Shown here: positions 10,202 to 19,503 of the stretch, piece after piece
Layout: each line of letters opens with the position of its first letter
Numbering within the stretch: the first letter of the stretch is position 1
Assembly (NCBI GenBank): GCA_937949525.1
Contig: CALEDT010000019.1
Coordinates: 1 to 55,390, forward strand
Length of the DNA: 55,390 bases
Source of the DNA: an uncultured Burkholderiales bacterium
GTDB taxonomy: Bacteria; Pseudomonadota; Gammaproteobacteria; Burkholderiales; Thiobacillaceae
Direction of reading: 5' to 3'
The notes under the pieces: generated by a model
Database searches by the model: none
What the model was told of the DNA's origin: nothing
Seen by the model: only the letters and a program-made list of their open reading frames with translations
Translations under genes and position numbers: made by a program

Positions 10202-12607
10202 ATGCACAGGTCGCGGCCGAGGCACGATGCGCGCGCCAATGGGGCGCCGGACTCGCGCGCGGCGCGCATCGCGCTGATCTATGTCGTCTTCGCGGCGGCC
10301 TGGATCCTCGCCTCCGACCGCCTGTTGATCCTGGCGGTGCAGGATGTCGCGTTGATCCAGCGTCTGGGCATCGCCAAGGGCCTGAGCTTCGTCGGGGTCA
10401 CCGGCGTGTTGCTGTATCTGCTGATGCGCCCGTGGCCAAACACGCCGGCCGGCGCCGACGAGGCGGCGAGCGAGGCGCTGGCGCGCGAGGCCGACATGCC
10501 CGCGCGTGTCGGTATGTGGGTCACGTTCCTGGGGCTGGCACTGGCGGTGCCGGTGTTGGGCTATGGCATCGTCGCCACGCATGGCCCGCAGGTACGGCAG
10601 GAAGCCCTGCGGGCGATCGAGGCGGTGGCCGAGCTGAAGGCCGGTCGTATCGAGTCCTGGCTGCAGGAACGCCGCGCCAACGCCTTGGTGCTGAGCGCGA
10701 GCCATGGGTTCATCAAGGATGTGCAAACCTTTGCACGCACGCGCGACACACGGGCGCGGCAATCCGTGCTGGCGCGCCTGGATGCCATGCGCACGCAATA
10801 TGGTTATCAGGTGGTACTGCTCGACAGCCGGGGCGCACTGTTGTATGCCGATGCGGCGTTGGCCGATGCCGACCCGGCGGCGTGGCGTGCGCTGCTGGAT
10901 GAAGCGCTGGCCCGTGGCAGTGTGGTGGATTCCAACCTCGAGGATGATGGCGCCGGGCGGCCGGTGCTGGATTTCGTCGCGCCGTTGCTGGTGATGGACG
11001 ATGGTGCTGCGCACCCCGTCGGCGGCGTCGTGCTGCGCGTGCCGGCCAGAGAACATCTGTTTCCCATGGTGCTCGGCTGGCCGATGCAGAGCGCCAGCGC
11101 GGAGACTTATCTGGTCAGGCGCGACGGCCGACAGGCGCGGTTTCTCAGCGAGCTGCGTCACCGTCCGGACCCGCCCTTGAGCCTGCGTCTGCCTCTGGCG
11201 GAAGCCGGTGACGGCGTGGCGCGGGCGCTGGCCACCGGCGGCGCGGTGACGCTGTCCGGGCGTGATTACCGTGGCGTGGCCGTGCTGTCCGCCAGCCGTC
11301 CGGTGCGCGGTACCGACTGGCACCTGATCGCCGAAGTCGACGAGCGCGAAATCATGGCGCCGGTGCGCAACCTGGTGTTCTGGGTGAGTCTGGTGGCGCT
11401 CACCGCCATCGTCTGCGTGGCGGCGGCGGTGTTGTTGCTGTGGCGCGCGCGGGCACGCGCGCACACCTTGCAACTGTTGGCGCGTGATGCCGCCAAGGAC
11501 CGCTTGCTGCGCAGTTTCTTCGACCTGCCGTTCGTCGGCATGGCGATTTCGTCGCCGACCACCAAACGCTGGCTGCAAGTCAACGATAGGCTGTGCGAGA
11601 TCCTGGGATACACGCGCGAGGAACTGCTCGGACGCACCTGGGCCGAGGTCACCCATCCCGATGATCTGGCCGCCGATGAAACCCAGTTCCGGCGCGTGCT
11701 GGCCAACGAGATCGAGGGCTACCGCATGGAGAAACGTTTCGTGCGCCGGGACGGCGGCGTGGTCGATGCGGCGCTGGACGTGCGCTGCCTGCGCCGCGCC
11801 GACGGTGGCGTGGAGTTTCTGATCGCCACGGTCGACGACATCAGCGACCGCAAACGTGCGGAGGCCGAGATTCGTGCGCTCAACGCCGATCTGGAGCGAC
11901 GCGTGCAACAGCGTACCGCCGAGCTGCACGCGCTGAATCAGGAACTGGAGACCTTCGCCTATTCGGTGTCGCATGACCTCAAGGCGCCGCTGCGCGGTAT
12001 CGATGGCTACAGCCGGCTGTTGCTGGAGGAACATGCCGACGCGCTCGACGAGGAGGGGCGTCGCTTCCTGCTCAACGTGCGTCGCGGTGCCCAGCAGATG
12101 GAGCAACTGATCGAAGACCTGCTGGCCTATTCGCGCATGGAACGACGCAGTCTGCGCATCGCGCCGCTGGAGCCGCGTGCGCTGGTGGATCGGGTGGTCG
12201 CCCAGTACGGCGCCGAGGCGGCTGCCCGCGGCATCGAGCTGAGCGTGCGCGTCGACTGCGCACGCGTGCGCGCCGACGCCGAGGGTCTGGAACTGGCGCT
12301 GCGCAACCTGCTCGACAATGCTTTGAAGTTCAGCGCCAACGTGGCACATCCCGCCGTGGAAATCGGCGCCCGATTGGAGCATGATCACTGTTTGTTCTGG
12401 GTGCGCGACAACGGTATCGGCTTCGACATGAAGTTCCACGATCGCATCTTCGATATCTTCCAGCGGTTGGAGCGCGCGGAGGATTATCCCGGCACCGGCA
12501 TCGGCCTGTCGCTGGTGCGCAAGGCCGTGCGGCGCATGGGCGGCGAGGTTTGGGCGGAAAGCGCGCCCGGCGCCGGCGCCACGTTCTACCTGCGCCTGCC
12601 GGCCTGA
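10202..12607 (+). CDS. Membrane sensor histidine kinase (periplasmic sensor, PAS, HisKA, HATPase)
   Basis: An 801-residue inner-membrane kinase. Seen: two N-terminal hydrophobic segments (about 22-42 and 59-79), TM3 (about 104-123), a large periplasmic Cache-like region (about 125-385), TM4 (about 388-412), a PAS domain (about 425-555, with GYTREELLGRTW), a coiled linker, HisKA with SVSHDLKAPL (His591), and HATPase with NLLDNALKFS, DNGIGFD and GTGIGLSLV. The HisKA type (YSVSHDLKAPLRGIDGYS) resembles phytochrome-associated kinases, which often pair with small Rcp1-like regulators. Exactly such a regulator lies ten bases downstream. The signal sensed is not evident. It starts three bases after the upstream stop. 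Confidence 0.93.
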   Translation: MHRSRPRHDARANGAPDSRAARIALIYVVFAAAWILASDRLLILAVQDVALIQRLGIAKGLSFVGVTGVLLYLLMRPWPNTPAGADEAASEALAREADMPARVGMWVTFLGLALAVPVLGYGIVATHGPQVRQEALRAIEAVAELKAGRIESWLQERRANALVLSASHGFIKDVQTFARTRDTRARQSVLARLDAMRTQYGYQVVLLDSRGALLYADAALADADPAAWRALLDEALARGSVVDSNLEDDGAGRPVLDFVAPLLVMDDGAAHPVGGVVLRVPAREHLFPMVLGWPMQSASAETYLVRRDGRQARFLSELRHRPDPPLSLRLPLAEAGDGVARALATGGAVTLSGRDYRGVAVLSASRPVRGTDWHLIAEVDEREIMAPVRNLVFWVSLVALTAIVCVAAAVLLLWRARARAHTLQLLARDAAKDRLLRSFFDLPFVGMAISSPTTKRWLQVNDRLCEILGYTREELLGRTWAEVTHPDDLAADETQFRRVLANEIEGYRMEKRFVRRDGGVVDAALDVRCLRRADGGVEFLIATVDDISDRKRAEAEIRALNADLERRVQQRTAELHALNQELETFAYSVSHDLKAPLRGIDGYSRLLLEEHADALDEEGRRFLLNVRRGAQQMEQLIEDLLAYSRMERRSLRIAPLEPRALVDRVVAQYGAEAAARGIELSVRVDCARVRADAEGLELALRNLLDNALKFSANVAHPAVEIGARLEHDHCLFWVRDNGIGFDMKFHDRIFDIFQRLERAEDYPGTGIGLSLVRKAVRRMGGEVWAESAPGAGATFYLRLPA

Positions 12608-12617
12608 TCCGGACGCC

Positions 12618-13088
12618 ATGGAGCCCAGCGCAGTCCCGACTCCACCGGCGCGGCGTGCGCCGTTGCATGCCGAGGTCCGCCCGATCCTGCTGGTGGAGGA
12701 CAACCCCATGGATGCCGACCTCACGCTGCGCGCGCTGGCCCGGCGCAAGCTGGCCAATCCGGTGCTGCTGGCGCGCGACGGCGAGCAGGCGTTGGCCCAT
12801 CTGGCCCGTTGGGATGCGGGCGAAGTGCCGCCGTTGCTGATCTTGCTGGATCTCAAGCTGCCGCGTATCGACGGCCTGGAAGTGCTGCGCCAATGCAAGG
12901 CGCATCCGCGCTGGCAGGCCATTCCGGTGGTGGTGCTGACCTCGTCGGCCGACGACGCGGACATCCGCGCCGCGTATGCGTTGGGTGTCAATTCGTATAT
13001 CGTCAAGCCGGTCGATTTCGACAAGTTTCTGGAAGTGGCCGGCCATATCGAGTTGTACTGGTGCGCGCTCAACGAATTGCCGCGCTGA
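12618..13088 (+). CDS. Stand-alone Rcp1-like response regulator
   Basis: A 156-residue single-receiver protein without an output domain. The receiver has LLVEDNPMDADL (acidic pair Glu27/Asp28), ILLDLKLPRIDG (phosphoacceptor Asp78), VVVLTSSADD and IVKPVDF (Lys130). The spacing with a long loop before the Asp and the LDLKLPR motif match the Rcp1/CheY-like regulators that partner phytochrome-type kinases. It lies between the sensor kinase and the REC-REC-GGDEF-EAL protein, so it probably shuttles phosphate or acts through protein-protein contact. About 19 residues precede the fold and look unstructured. Confidence 0.93.
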   Translation: MEPSAVPTPPARRAPLHAEVRPILLVEDNPMDADLTLRALARRKLANPVLLARDGEQALAHLARWDAGEVPPLLILLDLKLPRIDGLEVLRQCKAHPRWQAIPVVVLTSSADDADIRAAYALGVNSYIVKPVDFDKFLEVAGHIELYWCALNELPR

Positions 13089-13109
13089 CGTCGGGTTGAG
13101 GGAGGCCCG

Positions 13110-16088
13110 ATGACCATCAGCGTGCTCTACCTGGAGGACAACCCGGCCGACGCCGAGCTGGCGGCGCGTGCCGTGCAGCGCGAACTGCCCGGCGCGCGCG
13201 TCGACGTGGTGGCGACGCTGGCTGAACTGCGCGCGCGGCTGGCGGAAGCCGCGACCTACGATCTGCTGTTGTGCGACCTGCGCCTGCCGGACGGGTCCGG
13301 CCTGGAGGCGCTCACCGACGTGCGCGCGGCCGGATTGCCGCTGGCGGTGGTGGTGCTGACCGGCTCGGGCGACGAGAATGCCGCGGTTGCGGCACTGCAG
13401 GCCGGGGCCGACGACTATCTGGTCAAGCGCGGCGACTACCTTGCGCGTCTGCCCACGACGCTGCTGGATGCGTTGGCGCGCTATCGCGCCATGGCGTCGC
13501 GGCGCGGTCACGAGCTGCGCGTGCTGTACGTCGAGCACAATGCCTTCGACATCGACCTGACCCGGCGCCACTTCGCGCAGCACGCGCCGCACATCGTGCT
13601 GGACGTGGTGCAGGACGCAGCCGAGGCGCTCGCCCGCCTGCCTGCCAACGTGGGTGACGACTCGACCTGCGACGTGTTGCTGCTGGATTACCGGCTGCCC
13701 GGCCTGGATGCGCTGGAGCTGACCAAACGGTTGCGCCAGCAACGTGGCCTGACCCTGCCCGTGGTGCTGGTCACCGGTCACGGTAGCGAGGAGCTGGCCG
13801 CACGAGCCCTGCATCTGGGTGTGGATGACTACCTGCCCAAGCATCCGGCCTATCTGTACCAACTTCCGGCTCTGCTGGAGAAGGCACATCACCAGTCCTT
13901 GCTGTTGGCGCGCGAACGCGCCCTGGAGATGGCGGCGGTGTGCGCGCTGGAACTGTTGCGCGAGGTCGATCCGCACGCGGCCATCGGCGCGGTGCTGGCG
14001 CGCCTGGGCGAACAGACCGCGGCCGACCGCGTGTACGTGTGCGAATGTGCCTGCGACGAGGAAGGTTATACGCTGGCCGCACCGTGTTTCCACTGGCGTC
14101 GCGCCGGGCTGGACGAGGACGCGGCAGGTCTGCCGCGTTTGGTCGATTTCGATACGTTGGCCCCGGCGTGGGCGGCTCGACTGCAGACCGGACAGACCAT
14201 CAGCGCGGCGCGCGACGAGTTCCCGCCCGGCGTGGGCGCGGCATTGGGTGGGCGCCCGGTGGGCGGCTTGCTGTTGCTGCCCATCATCCTGCATGACCGT
14301 TTCTGGGGCCTGCTCGGATTCGAGTCGCTGCGCGTGCGGCGCGAGTGGGCGCGCGCCGAGGACCGCGTGCTGCGCATCGTCGCCGCCAGCCTGGGCGCGG
14401 CGATCGAACGGGTGCGCGCGCTGGATGAACTGCGCCAGTCCGCGACGGTGTTCGCCAGCACGCGCGATGGCGTGGTCATCACCGATCTCGAGGGCCGGAT
14501 CCGCGCGGTCAATCGCGCCTACTGTGAGATGAGCGGCTACAGCGAAGTGGAACTGCTCGGACGCAATCCCAAATTGCTGCGTTCCGGCCGTCACGATGCC
14601 GCGTTCTTCGCGGTCATGTGGCAATCGATCCATGCCACCGGTCAATGGCAGGGCGAAATCTGGAACCGGCGCAAGAACGGCGAGGTATTCCCGCAGTGGC
14701 TCACCATCAGCACGGTGCGCAACGACTGGGGCGAGCCCACGCACTACGTCGGCGTGCTGACCGACATCAGCCAGCTCAAGCAATCGGAAGCGACGCTGGA
14801 ACATCTGGCGCATTACGACCCGCTGACCGATCTGCCGAACCGCATTCTGGCGCAGTCGCGCATCCAGCATGCACTGGAACAGGCGCGCAGTCATGAGCGG
14901 CAGGTGGCCGTGCTGTTCCTCGATCTGGACCGCTTCAAGACCGTGAACGACAGTCTCGGGCACCCGGTCGGCGACGAGTTGCTCACCGCCATCGGCCGCC
15001 GCCTGCGCGAGCGCCTGCGTGACGAGGACACGTTGGCGCGCCTGGGCGGCGACGAGTTCCTGGTGTTGATCGAATCCGCGCCGGGCACCGAGGACATTGC
15101 GCTGGTCGCCCAGCATCTGCTCGATGCGCTGGAACAGCCCTTTCACCTGCCCAGCGGACACGAGGTGTTCGTCGGCGCCAGCCTGGGCATCAGTCTGTAT
15201 CCGCAGGATGGCGCCAGCGTCACCGAGCTGATCCAGCATGCCGACGTGGCCATGTACCAGGCCAAGGAGCAGGGGCGCAACACCTACCGCTTCTACACCC
15301 AGGCGCTGACCCGCGCCGCCAACGAAAAACTGGAGCTGGAAGCCAGCCTGCGCCGTGCGTTGGCGCGCGGCGAGTTTCTGCTGCATTATCAGCCGCAGGT
15401 GGATGTGGGCAGCGGCGCGATCATCGGCTGCGAGGCGCTGGCACGCTGGCAGCCACCCGATGGCGGCCTGATCTCGCCCGCGCGCTTCATCCCGGTGGCG
15501 GAGGAGGCGGGACTGATCGTGGCCCTCGGGGAATGGGTGCTGCGCACCGCGTGCGCCCAGGCGCGCGCATGGATGGATGCCGGCCTGCCGGAGTTCGTCG
15601 TGTCGGTCAACGTCTCGGCACGCCAGTTGCGTCAGCGCGACCTGCCGCAACGGGTCGCCGCCATCCTGGCCGAGACGGGGCTGCCGCCGCGTCGTCTGGC
15701 GCTGGAGCTGACCGAGAGTGTGATCATGGGGCAAGGCGATCAGGCCGAGGGCCTGTTGCGCGCGCTCAAGCAACTCGGCGTGGGCTTGTCCATCGACGAC
15801 TTCGGTACGGGCTATTCCTCGCTCGCCTACCTCAAGCGTTTTCCCATCGACCAGTTGAAGATCGACCAGGGCTTCGTGCGCGACATCCCGCACGACCGCA
15901 ACGACATGGAGATCGCCGCCGCGGTCATCGCGCTGGCGCGCAGTCTGAACCTCAAGGTGCTGGCCGAAGGCGTGGAGACGCCGGCACAACTGGATTTTCT
16001 GGCGGAGCGCGGTTGTGACGCCTACCAGGGCTACCTGTTCAGCCAACCGGTGACCGCCGAGGCGTTCGCGGCGCTGTTCGGCGCCTGA
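13110..16088 (+). CDS. REC-REC-GAF-PAS-GGDEF-EAL c-di-GMP signalling protein
   Basis: A 992-residue cytoplasmic protein. Domains in order: REC1 (1-130, Asp56 in LLLCDLRLPDG), REC2 (135-265, Asp193 in LLLDYRLPG), a GAF-like region (about 275-420), PAS (about 430-550), GGDEF (about 560-725, RLGGDEF near 645-650 with an RDED inhibitory site five residues upstream), and EAL (about 745-985). The EAL part has CEALARW (Glu775), NVSARQL, ELTESV, DDFGTGYSSL, KIDQGF and EGVET, so phosphodiesterase residues look intact. REC2 has EH (142-143) where the metal-binding acidic pair is expected, so its phosphorylation may be impaired. Both synthesis and hydrolysis of c-di-GMP are possible; control is presumably by the upstream kinase and regulator. 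Confidence 0.94.
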   Translation: MTISVLYLEDNPADAELAARAVQRELPGARVDVVATLAELRARLAEAATYDLLLCDLRLPDGSGLEALTDVRAAGLPLAVVVLTGSGDENAAVAALQAGADDYLVKRGDYLARLPTTLLDALARYRAMASRRGHELRVLYVEHNAFDIDLTRRHFAQHAPHIVLDVVQDAAEALARLPANVGDDSTCDVLLLDYRLPGLDALELTKRLRQQRGLTLPVVLVTGHGSEELAARALHLGVDDYLPKHPAYLYQLPALLEKAHHQSLLLARERALEMAAVCALELLREVDPHAAIGAVLARLGEQTAADRVYVCECACDEEGYTLAAPCFHWRRAGLDEDAAGLPRLVDFDTLAPAWAARLQTGQTISAARDEFPPGVGAALGGRPVGGLLLLPIILHDRFWGLLGFESLRVRREWARAEDRVLRIVAASLGAAIERVRALDELRQSATVFASTRDGVVITDLEGRIRAVNRAYCEMSGYSEVELLGRNPKLLRSGRHDAAFFAVMWQSIHATGQWQGEIWNRRKNGEVFPQWLTISTVRNDWGEPTHYVGVLTDISQLKQSEATLEHLAHYDPLTDLPNRILAQSRIQHALEQARSHERQVAVLFLDLDRFKTVNDSLGHPVGDELLTAIGRRLRERLRDEDTLARLGGDEFLVLIESAPGTEDIALVAQHLLDALEQPFHLPSGHEVFVGASLGISLYPQDGASVTELIQHADVAMYQAKEQGRNTYRFYTQALTRAANEKLELEASLRRALARGEFLLHYQPQVDVGSGAIIGCEALARWQPPDGGLISPARFIPVAEEAGLIVALGEWVLRTACAQARAWMDAGLPEFVVSVNVSARQLRQRDLPQRVAAILAETGLPPRRLALELTESVIMGQGDQAEGLLRALKQLGVGLSIDDFGTGYSSLAYLKRFPIDQLKIDQGFVRDIPHDRNDMEIAAAVIALARSLNLKVLAEGVETPAQLDFLAERGCDAYQGYLFSQPVTAEAFAALFGA

Positions 16089-16176
16089 CCGGCCACGGCG
16101 TCACACCCGTCCCGAAAGTCGTGCCGGGGCGGACGCGGATGAAGTCCGAGCGCTGCCCCGCCGACGGTGGGCCGCG

Positions 16177-17199
16177 TTACTGCTTCTTCACCAGGTTCTT
16201 GTCGACCCAGCCGCTGCCCTCGTTGCTTTCCACCGAGAGCATGCCGTTCTTCTCCTCGCCGGTGAACACCACTTCCTCGCCGCGCGGCAGGTTGGCGATG
16301 GTGCGGCTCTTCTTGTCCGGTCCGGCATACAGGCGCAGGCCGCCGATCTTGCCGGACAGCACGTCGCCCTCGTTGTACACGGAGCCGGCCTTGGCGGGTT
16401 TGGACGATTCGCTCTTCAGGTCGATCTGCTGGCGCGCGAGTTGCGGATTGTTGCGGATGGCGCGGACGATGTTGTTCCAGTTGTCGAGAAAGCTGGCGGC
16501 CACCACCTTGCCCTCGGCGGTGTTTTCGTAGGCGCCCAGCGCGCCGACCGCGCCGCCGCCGAAGCCGAGTCCGCCCAGACTGAAGTCGGTCTTCTTGGCG
16601 GTGCCCTGGGCCGAGGCGACCTGCAGGCTGGAGCGCGTGTCGGCCAGCAGCATGCTGGTCTGCGCCTGCTTGAACTTGAGGCCGGCGGCGACGATCGCGC
16701 CGCCGACGCCGAACAGGCCACCCAGCGCGCCGCCCAGGCCGCCGGCGTCGCGGTTGGAGAACACCACGTCGGGGGTGAGCACGTAGTCGGCGGTGACCAT
16801 CTGGCCGCCGCCCATGTTGGAACCGGCGCGCAACTGGCCGCCGCTGGCCAGTTCACGCTCCTGCATCAGGTTGCGCATGGCGCGTCCGCGCTCGACCACG
16901 ACGAAGCAGTTGGATTGCTGCACCATCATGCGGATCAGCCCGGTGGGCGAGGGCAGGCCGTAGCTCATCAGCGCCTGGCCGACGTAATCCTGCGGTTCGG
17001 CCACCGCCAGCGTGCCGTAGGGCTTGTCGCATTTCTCCAGTTGCGGCGCGGCGTTCTGGGCGCCATCCGGTCCGGCGCCACCCGGCGTGGGGTTGTCCTT
17101 GTCGGCGCTGTCGCCACCCAGCGAGAAGCCGAGGAAGGCATGGGCGGGCGCGGCGGCGAGAAACAGGCTGGCGAGCAGTACGGGAATCTTGTTGTGCAT
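16177..17199 (-). CDS. CsgG/HfaB-like exported protein with C-terminal SH3 domain
   Basis: A 340-residue exported protein. The chosen ATG has a GGAGG ribosome-binding site five bases upstream and begins a signal peptide ending PAHA. The central part (TLAVAEPQDYV, FVVVERGRAMRNLMQERELA, TADYVLTPDVVF) matches the CsgG/HfaB family of outer-membrane secretion pores and periplasmic relatives. About residues 265-340 form a bacterial SH3-like domain (LYAGPDKKSRTIANLP, GWVDKNLV). Unlike CsgG, no lipobox cysteine follows the signal peptide, so it is probably a soluble periplasmic or differently anchored protein. No curli or holdfast genes lie nearby. Family assignment is good; its role is unknown. Confidence 0.82.
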   Translation of the reverse strand: MHNKIPVLLASLFLAAAPAHAFLGFSLGGDSADKDNPTPGGAGPDGAQNAAPQLEKCDKPYGTLAVAEPQDYVGQALMSYGLPSPTGLIRMMVQQSNCFVVVERGRAMRNLMQERELASGGQLRAGSNMGGGQMVTADYVLTPDVVFSNRDAGGLGGALGGLFGVGGAIVAAGLKFKQAQTSMLLADTRSSLQVASAQGTAKKTDFSLGGLGFGGGAVGALGAYENTAEGKVVAASFLDNWNNIVRAIRNNPQLARQQIDLKSESSKPAKAGSVYNEGDVLSGKIGGLRLYAGPDKKSRTIANLPRGEEVVFTGEEKNGMLSVESNEGSGWVDKNLVKKQ

Positions 17200-17280
17200 G
17201 ACATCCTCCGTGGCGGGCAAGGGGCGGGGTGGGAAGCGGCACTGTAGCCGGGCACCGCATGCAGGGCAACGGGCAATTTC

Positions 17281-18627
17281 CTACATGCCGGGCAGCATGC
17301 CTTTCATGCCACGCATCATTTTCGCCAGGCCGCCCTTGCCCATGGATTTCATCATCTTCTGCGCTTGTTCGAACTGGTTGAGCAGGCGGTTGACGTCCTG
17401 CACCTGCACGCCGGCGCCGGCGGCGATGCGGCGCTTGCGGCTGGCCTTGAGGATTTCGGGTTTGCGCCGCTCCAGCGGTGTCATGGCATTGATGATGCCT
17501 TCGATGCGGCGCATCTGCCGTTCGCTCTGCTCGATCTCGACGGCGCCGATCTTGCCGGCCCCGGGCAGCTTGTCGATCAGGCTGGACAGGCCGCCCAGGT
17601 TCTTCATCTGTTGCATCTGCACCTTGAAGTCCTCCAGGTCGAAGCCCTTGCCGCTTTTCAGCTTTTGCACCGCCTTGAGCGCCTCGGCCTTGTCGACGCC
17701 GCGCTGGGCTTCCTCGATCAGCGACAGCACGTCGCCCATGCCCAGCACGCGGCTGGCCATGCGCTCGGGGTGGAAGATTTCGATGCCGGACAGCTTCTCG
17801 CCGACGCCGACCAGCTTGATCGGTTTGCCGGTGATCTGGCGCACCGACAGCGCCGCGCCGCCGCGCGCGTCTCCATCCAGCTTGGTCAGGATGACGCCGG
17901 TCAGCGGCAGCGCGTCGTTGAACGCCTTGGCGGTATTGACCGCGTCCTGGCCCTGCATGGCGTCGACCACGAACAGCGTCTCAACCGGTTTCAACAGCGC
18001 GTGCAGTTCACGGATCTCGTCCATCATCGCCGCGTCGACGTGCAGGCGGCCGGCGGTGTCGACGATCAGCACGTCGTACAGGTGCTTGCGGGCGTGGTCG
18101 AGCGCGGCGCGGGCGATGTCCGCCGGTTTCTGGTCGGCGCTCGACGGAAAGAAATCGACTTCGGCCTGGCCGGCGACCGTTTTCAACTGCTCGATGGCGG
18201 CCGGGCGGTAGACGTCGCAGCTCACCACCAGGATCTTCTTCTTGCCGGCGTCGCGGATCACCCTGCACAGTTTGCCGGTGGACGTGGTCTTGCCGGCGCC
18301 CTGCAGGCCGGCCATCAGGAACACCGCCGGCGGTTGCGTGGCGAACGACAGTGGCGCCGCCTGCTCGCCCATCAGCGCGGTCAGTTCCTTGTGCACCACG
18401 CCGATCAGTTGTTGGCCGGGAGTCAGGCTTTGCAGCACTTCCTGGCCCATGGCCTTTTCCTTGACACGGGCGATGAACTCGCGCACCACCGGCAAGGCAA
18501 CGTCGGCCTCCAGCAAGGCGACGCGCACCTCGCGCAGGGCGTCCTGGATGTTGGCTTCGGTCAGGCGGCCCTGTCCGCGCAGGTTCTTGACGACGCGGGA
18601 GAGACGATCGGTGAGGTTGTCGAACAT
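17281..18627 (-). CDS. ffh: Signal recognition particle protein Ffh
   Basis: A 448-residue SRP GTPase that binds 4.5S RNA and signal sequences for co-translational membrane targeting. It has an N domain (NLTDRLSRVVKNLRGQG), a G domain with GLQGAGKTT, VDTAGRLHVD and TKLDGDARGG, and a methionine-rich M domain at the C-terminus (MMKSMGKGGLAKMMRGMKGM). The length is normal for proteobacteria. It is divergent from a YpjD/CcsA-like gene 57 bp away, a common gammaproteobacterial arrangement. Confidence 0.98.
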   Translation of the reverse strand: MFDNLTDRLSRVVKNLRGQGRLTEANIQDALREVRVALLEADVALPVVREFIARVKEKAMGQEVLQSLTPGQQLIGVVHKELTALMGEQAAPLSFATQPPAVFLMAGLQGAGKTTSTGKLCRVIRDAGKKKILVVSCDVYRPAAIEQLKTVAGQAEVDFFPSSADQKPADIARAALDHARKHLYDVLIVDTAGRLHVDAAMMDEIRELHALLKPVETLFVVDAMQGQDAVNTAKAFNDALPLTGVILTKLDGDARGGAALSVRQITGKPIKLVGVGEKLSGIEIFHPERMASRVLGMGDVLSLIEEAQRGVDKAEALKAVQKLKSGKGFDLEDFKVQMQQMKNLGGLSSLIDKLPGAGKIGAVEIEQSERQMRRIEGIINAMTPLERRKPEILKASRKRRIAAGAGVQVQDVNRLLNQFEQAQKMMKSMGKGGLAKMMRGMKGMLPGM

Positions 18628-18684
18628 GCTGGGGCGCAGGGCGATGCGATAAACTGGCAGAGTCTATCAAACCCGCCGCGGACC

Positions 18685-19488
18685 ATGCCGGACCTCCTGC
18701 TCTTCGCCGTTTGCGTCGTCGCTTACGCGGCCCTGGCTACCTGGTTCTGGCCGGGGCGGCCGGGGTGCTGCCGCACCGACTGGTTGCCGCGTGCGTTGCC
18801 GGTGCTGCCGCTGCTGCTGCATCTGTATTTGTTGTATCAGGGTGTGTTCGGCGGTGAGGGTATACGCATCGGTTTCTCCACATCGTTGTCGGCGGTCGCG
18901 GCGCTGACGGTACTGACCTATGCGGGGGCCGCCTGGCGCTACCACCTGGGCGGTGTGCAGGGCTTCGTGCTGGCCTTCGCTGCGCTGGCGGTGGCGATCG
19001 AGGCGGTGACGCCGGTGCCGCGGCCGGCGCTCCACAGCGGTCTGGCGGTGTTCAAGCTGCACTTGGCCATGGCTTTCGCCGCCTATAGCCTGTTCACCAT
19101 CGCCGCGCTGCATGCCGGCTTGATCGCGCTGGCCGAGCGTCATCTGCACAAGGCGGTGCCGCCCAAGCTGGTGTCCGATCTGCCGCCGCTGCTGACATTG
19201 GAGCGCCTGCTGTTCCGCATGATCCAGATGGGTTTCGCGCTGCTGACGCTGACCCTGCTCACCGGCGTGTTATTCGCCGAGGAAATTTTCGGCAAGGCGC
19301 TGCCGTTCAATCACAAGACCGTATTCGGCGTCGCTTCCTGGCTGATCTTTGCCGCGTTGCTGGCAGGCCGACAGGTCTATGGTTGGCGTGGTCGCACGGC
19401 CATCTACTGGACGCTGGCCGGCTTCTTCAGTCTGCTGCTGGCGTATGTCGGCGTGAAGTTCGTGCTCGAGGTGGTGCTGGGGCGTTGA
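18685..19488 (+). CDS. YpjD/CcsA-like inner-membrane cytochrome c assembly family protein
   Basis: A 267-residue polytopic membrane protein with about eight hydrophobic segments (for example LLFAVCVVAYAALATWFW and the C-terminal TLAGFFSLLLAYVGVKF). His-containing motifs near FKLHLAMAFAAYSLF and LPFNHKTVFGVASW match the CcsA/CcmC-like family, as in E. coli YpjD. Its biochemical role is not settled; related proteins handle heme in cytochrome c maturation. The start is the ATG 57 bp from the divergent ffh start. Confidence 0.88.
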   Translation: MPDLLLFAVCVVAYAALATWFWPGRPGCCRTDWLPRALPVLPLLLHLYLLYQGVFGGEGIRIGFSTSLSAVAALTVLTYAGAAWRYHLGGVQGFVLAFAALAVAIEAVTPVPRPALHSGLAVFKLHLAMAFAAYSLFTIAALHAGLIALAERHLHKAVPPKLVSDLPPLLTLERLLFRMIQMGFALLTLTLLTGVLFAEEIFGKALPFNHKTVFGVASWLIFAALLAGRQVYGWRGRTAIYWTLAGFFSLLLAYVGVKFVLEVVLGR

Positions 19489-19503
19489 CGGTCGCGGTCG
19501 CGC

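Noticed and set aside
8975-16046. Very long open frames on the minus strand opposite the signalling operon, and similar ones opposite the kinase (24-2477), the Pat gene and the RND pump.
   Set aside because: They arise from strong G/C third-position bias, are Arg/His/Gln/Ala-rich, lack ribosome-binding sites and carry no family motifs, while the opposite strand encodes complete known proteins.
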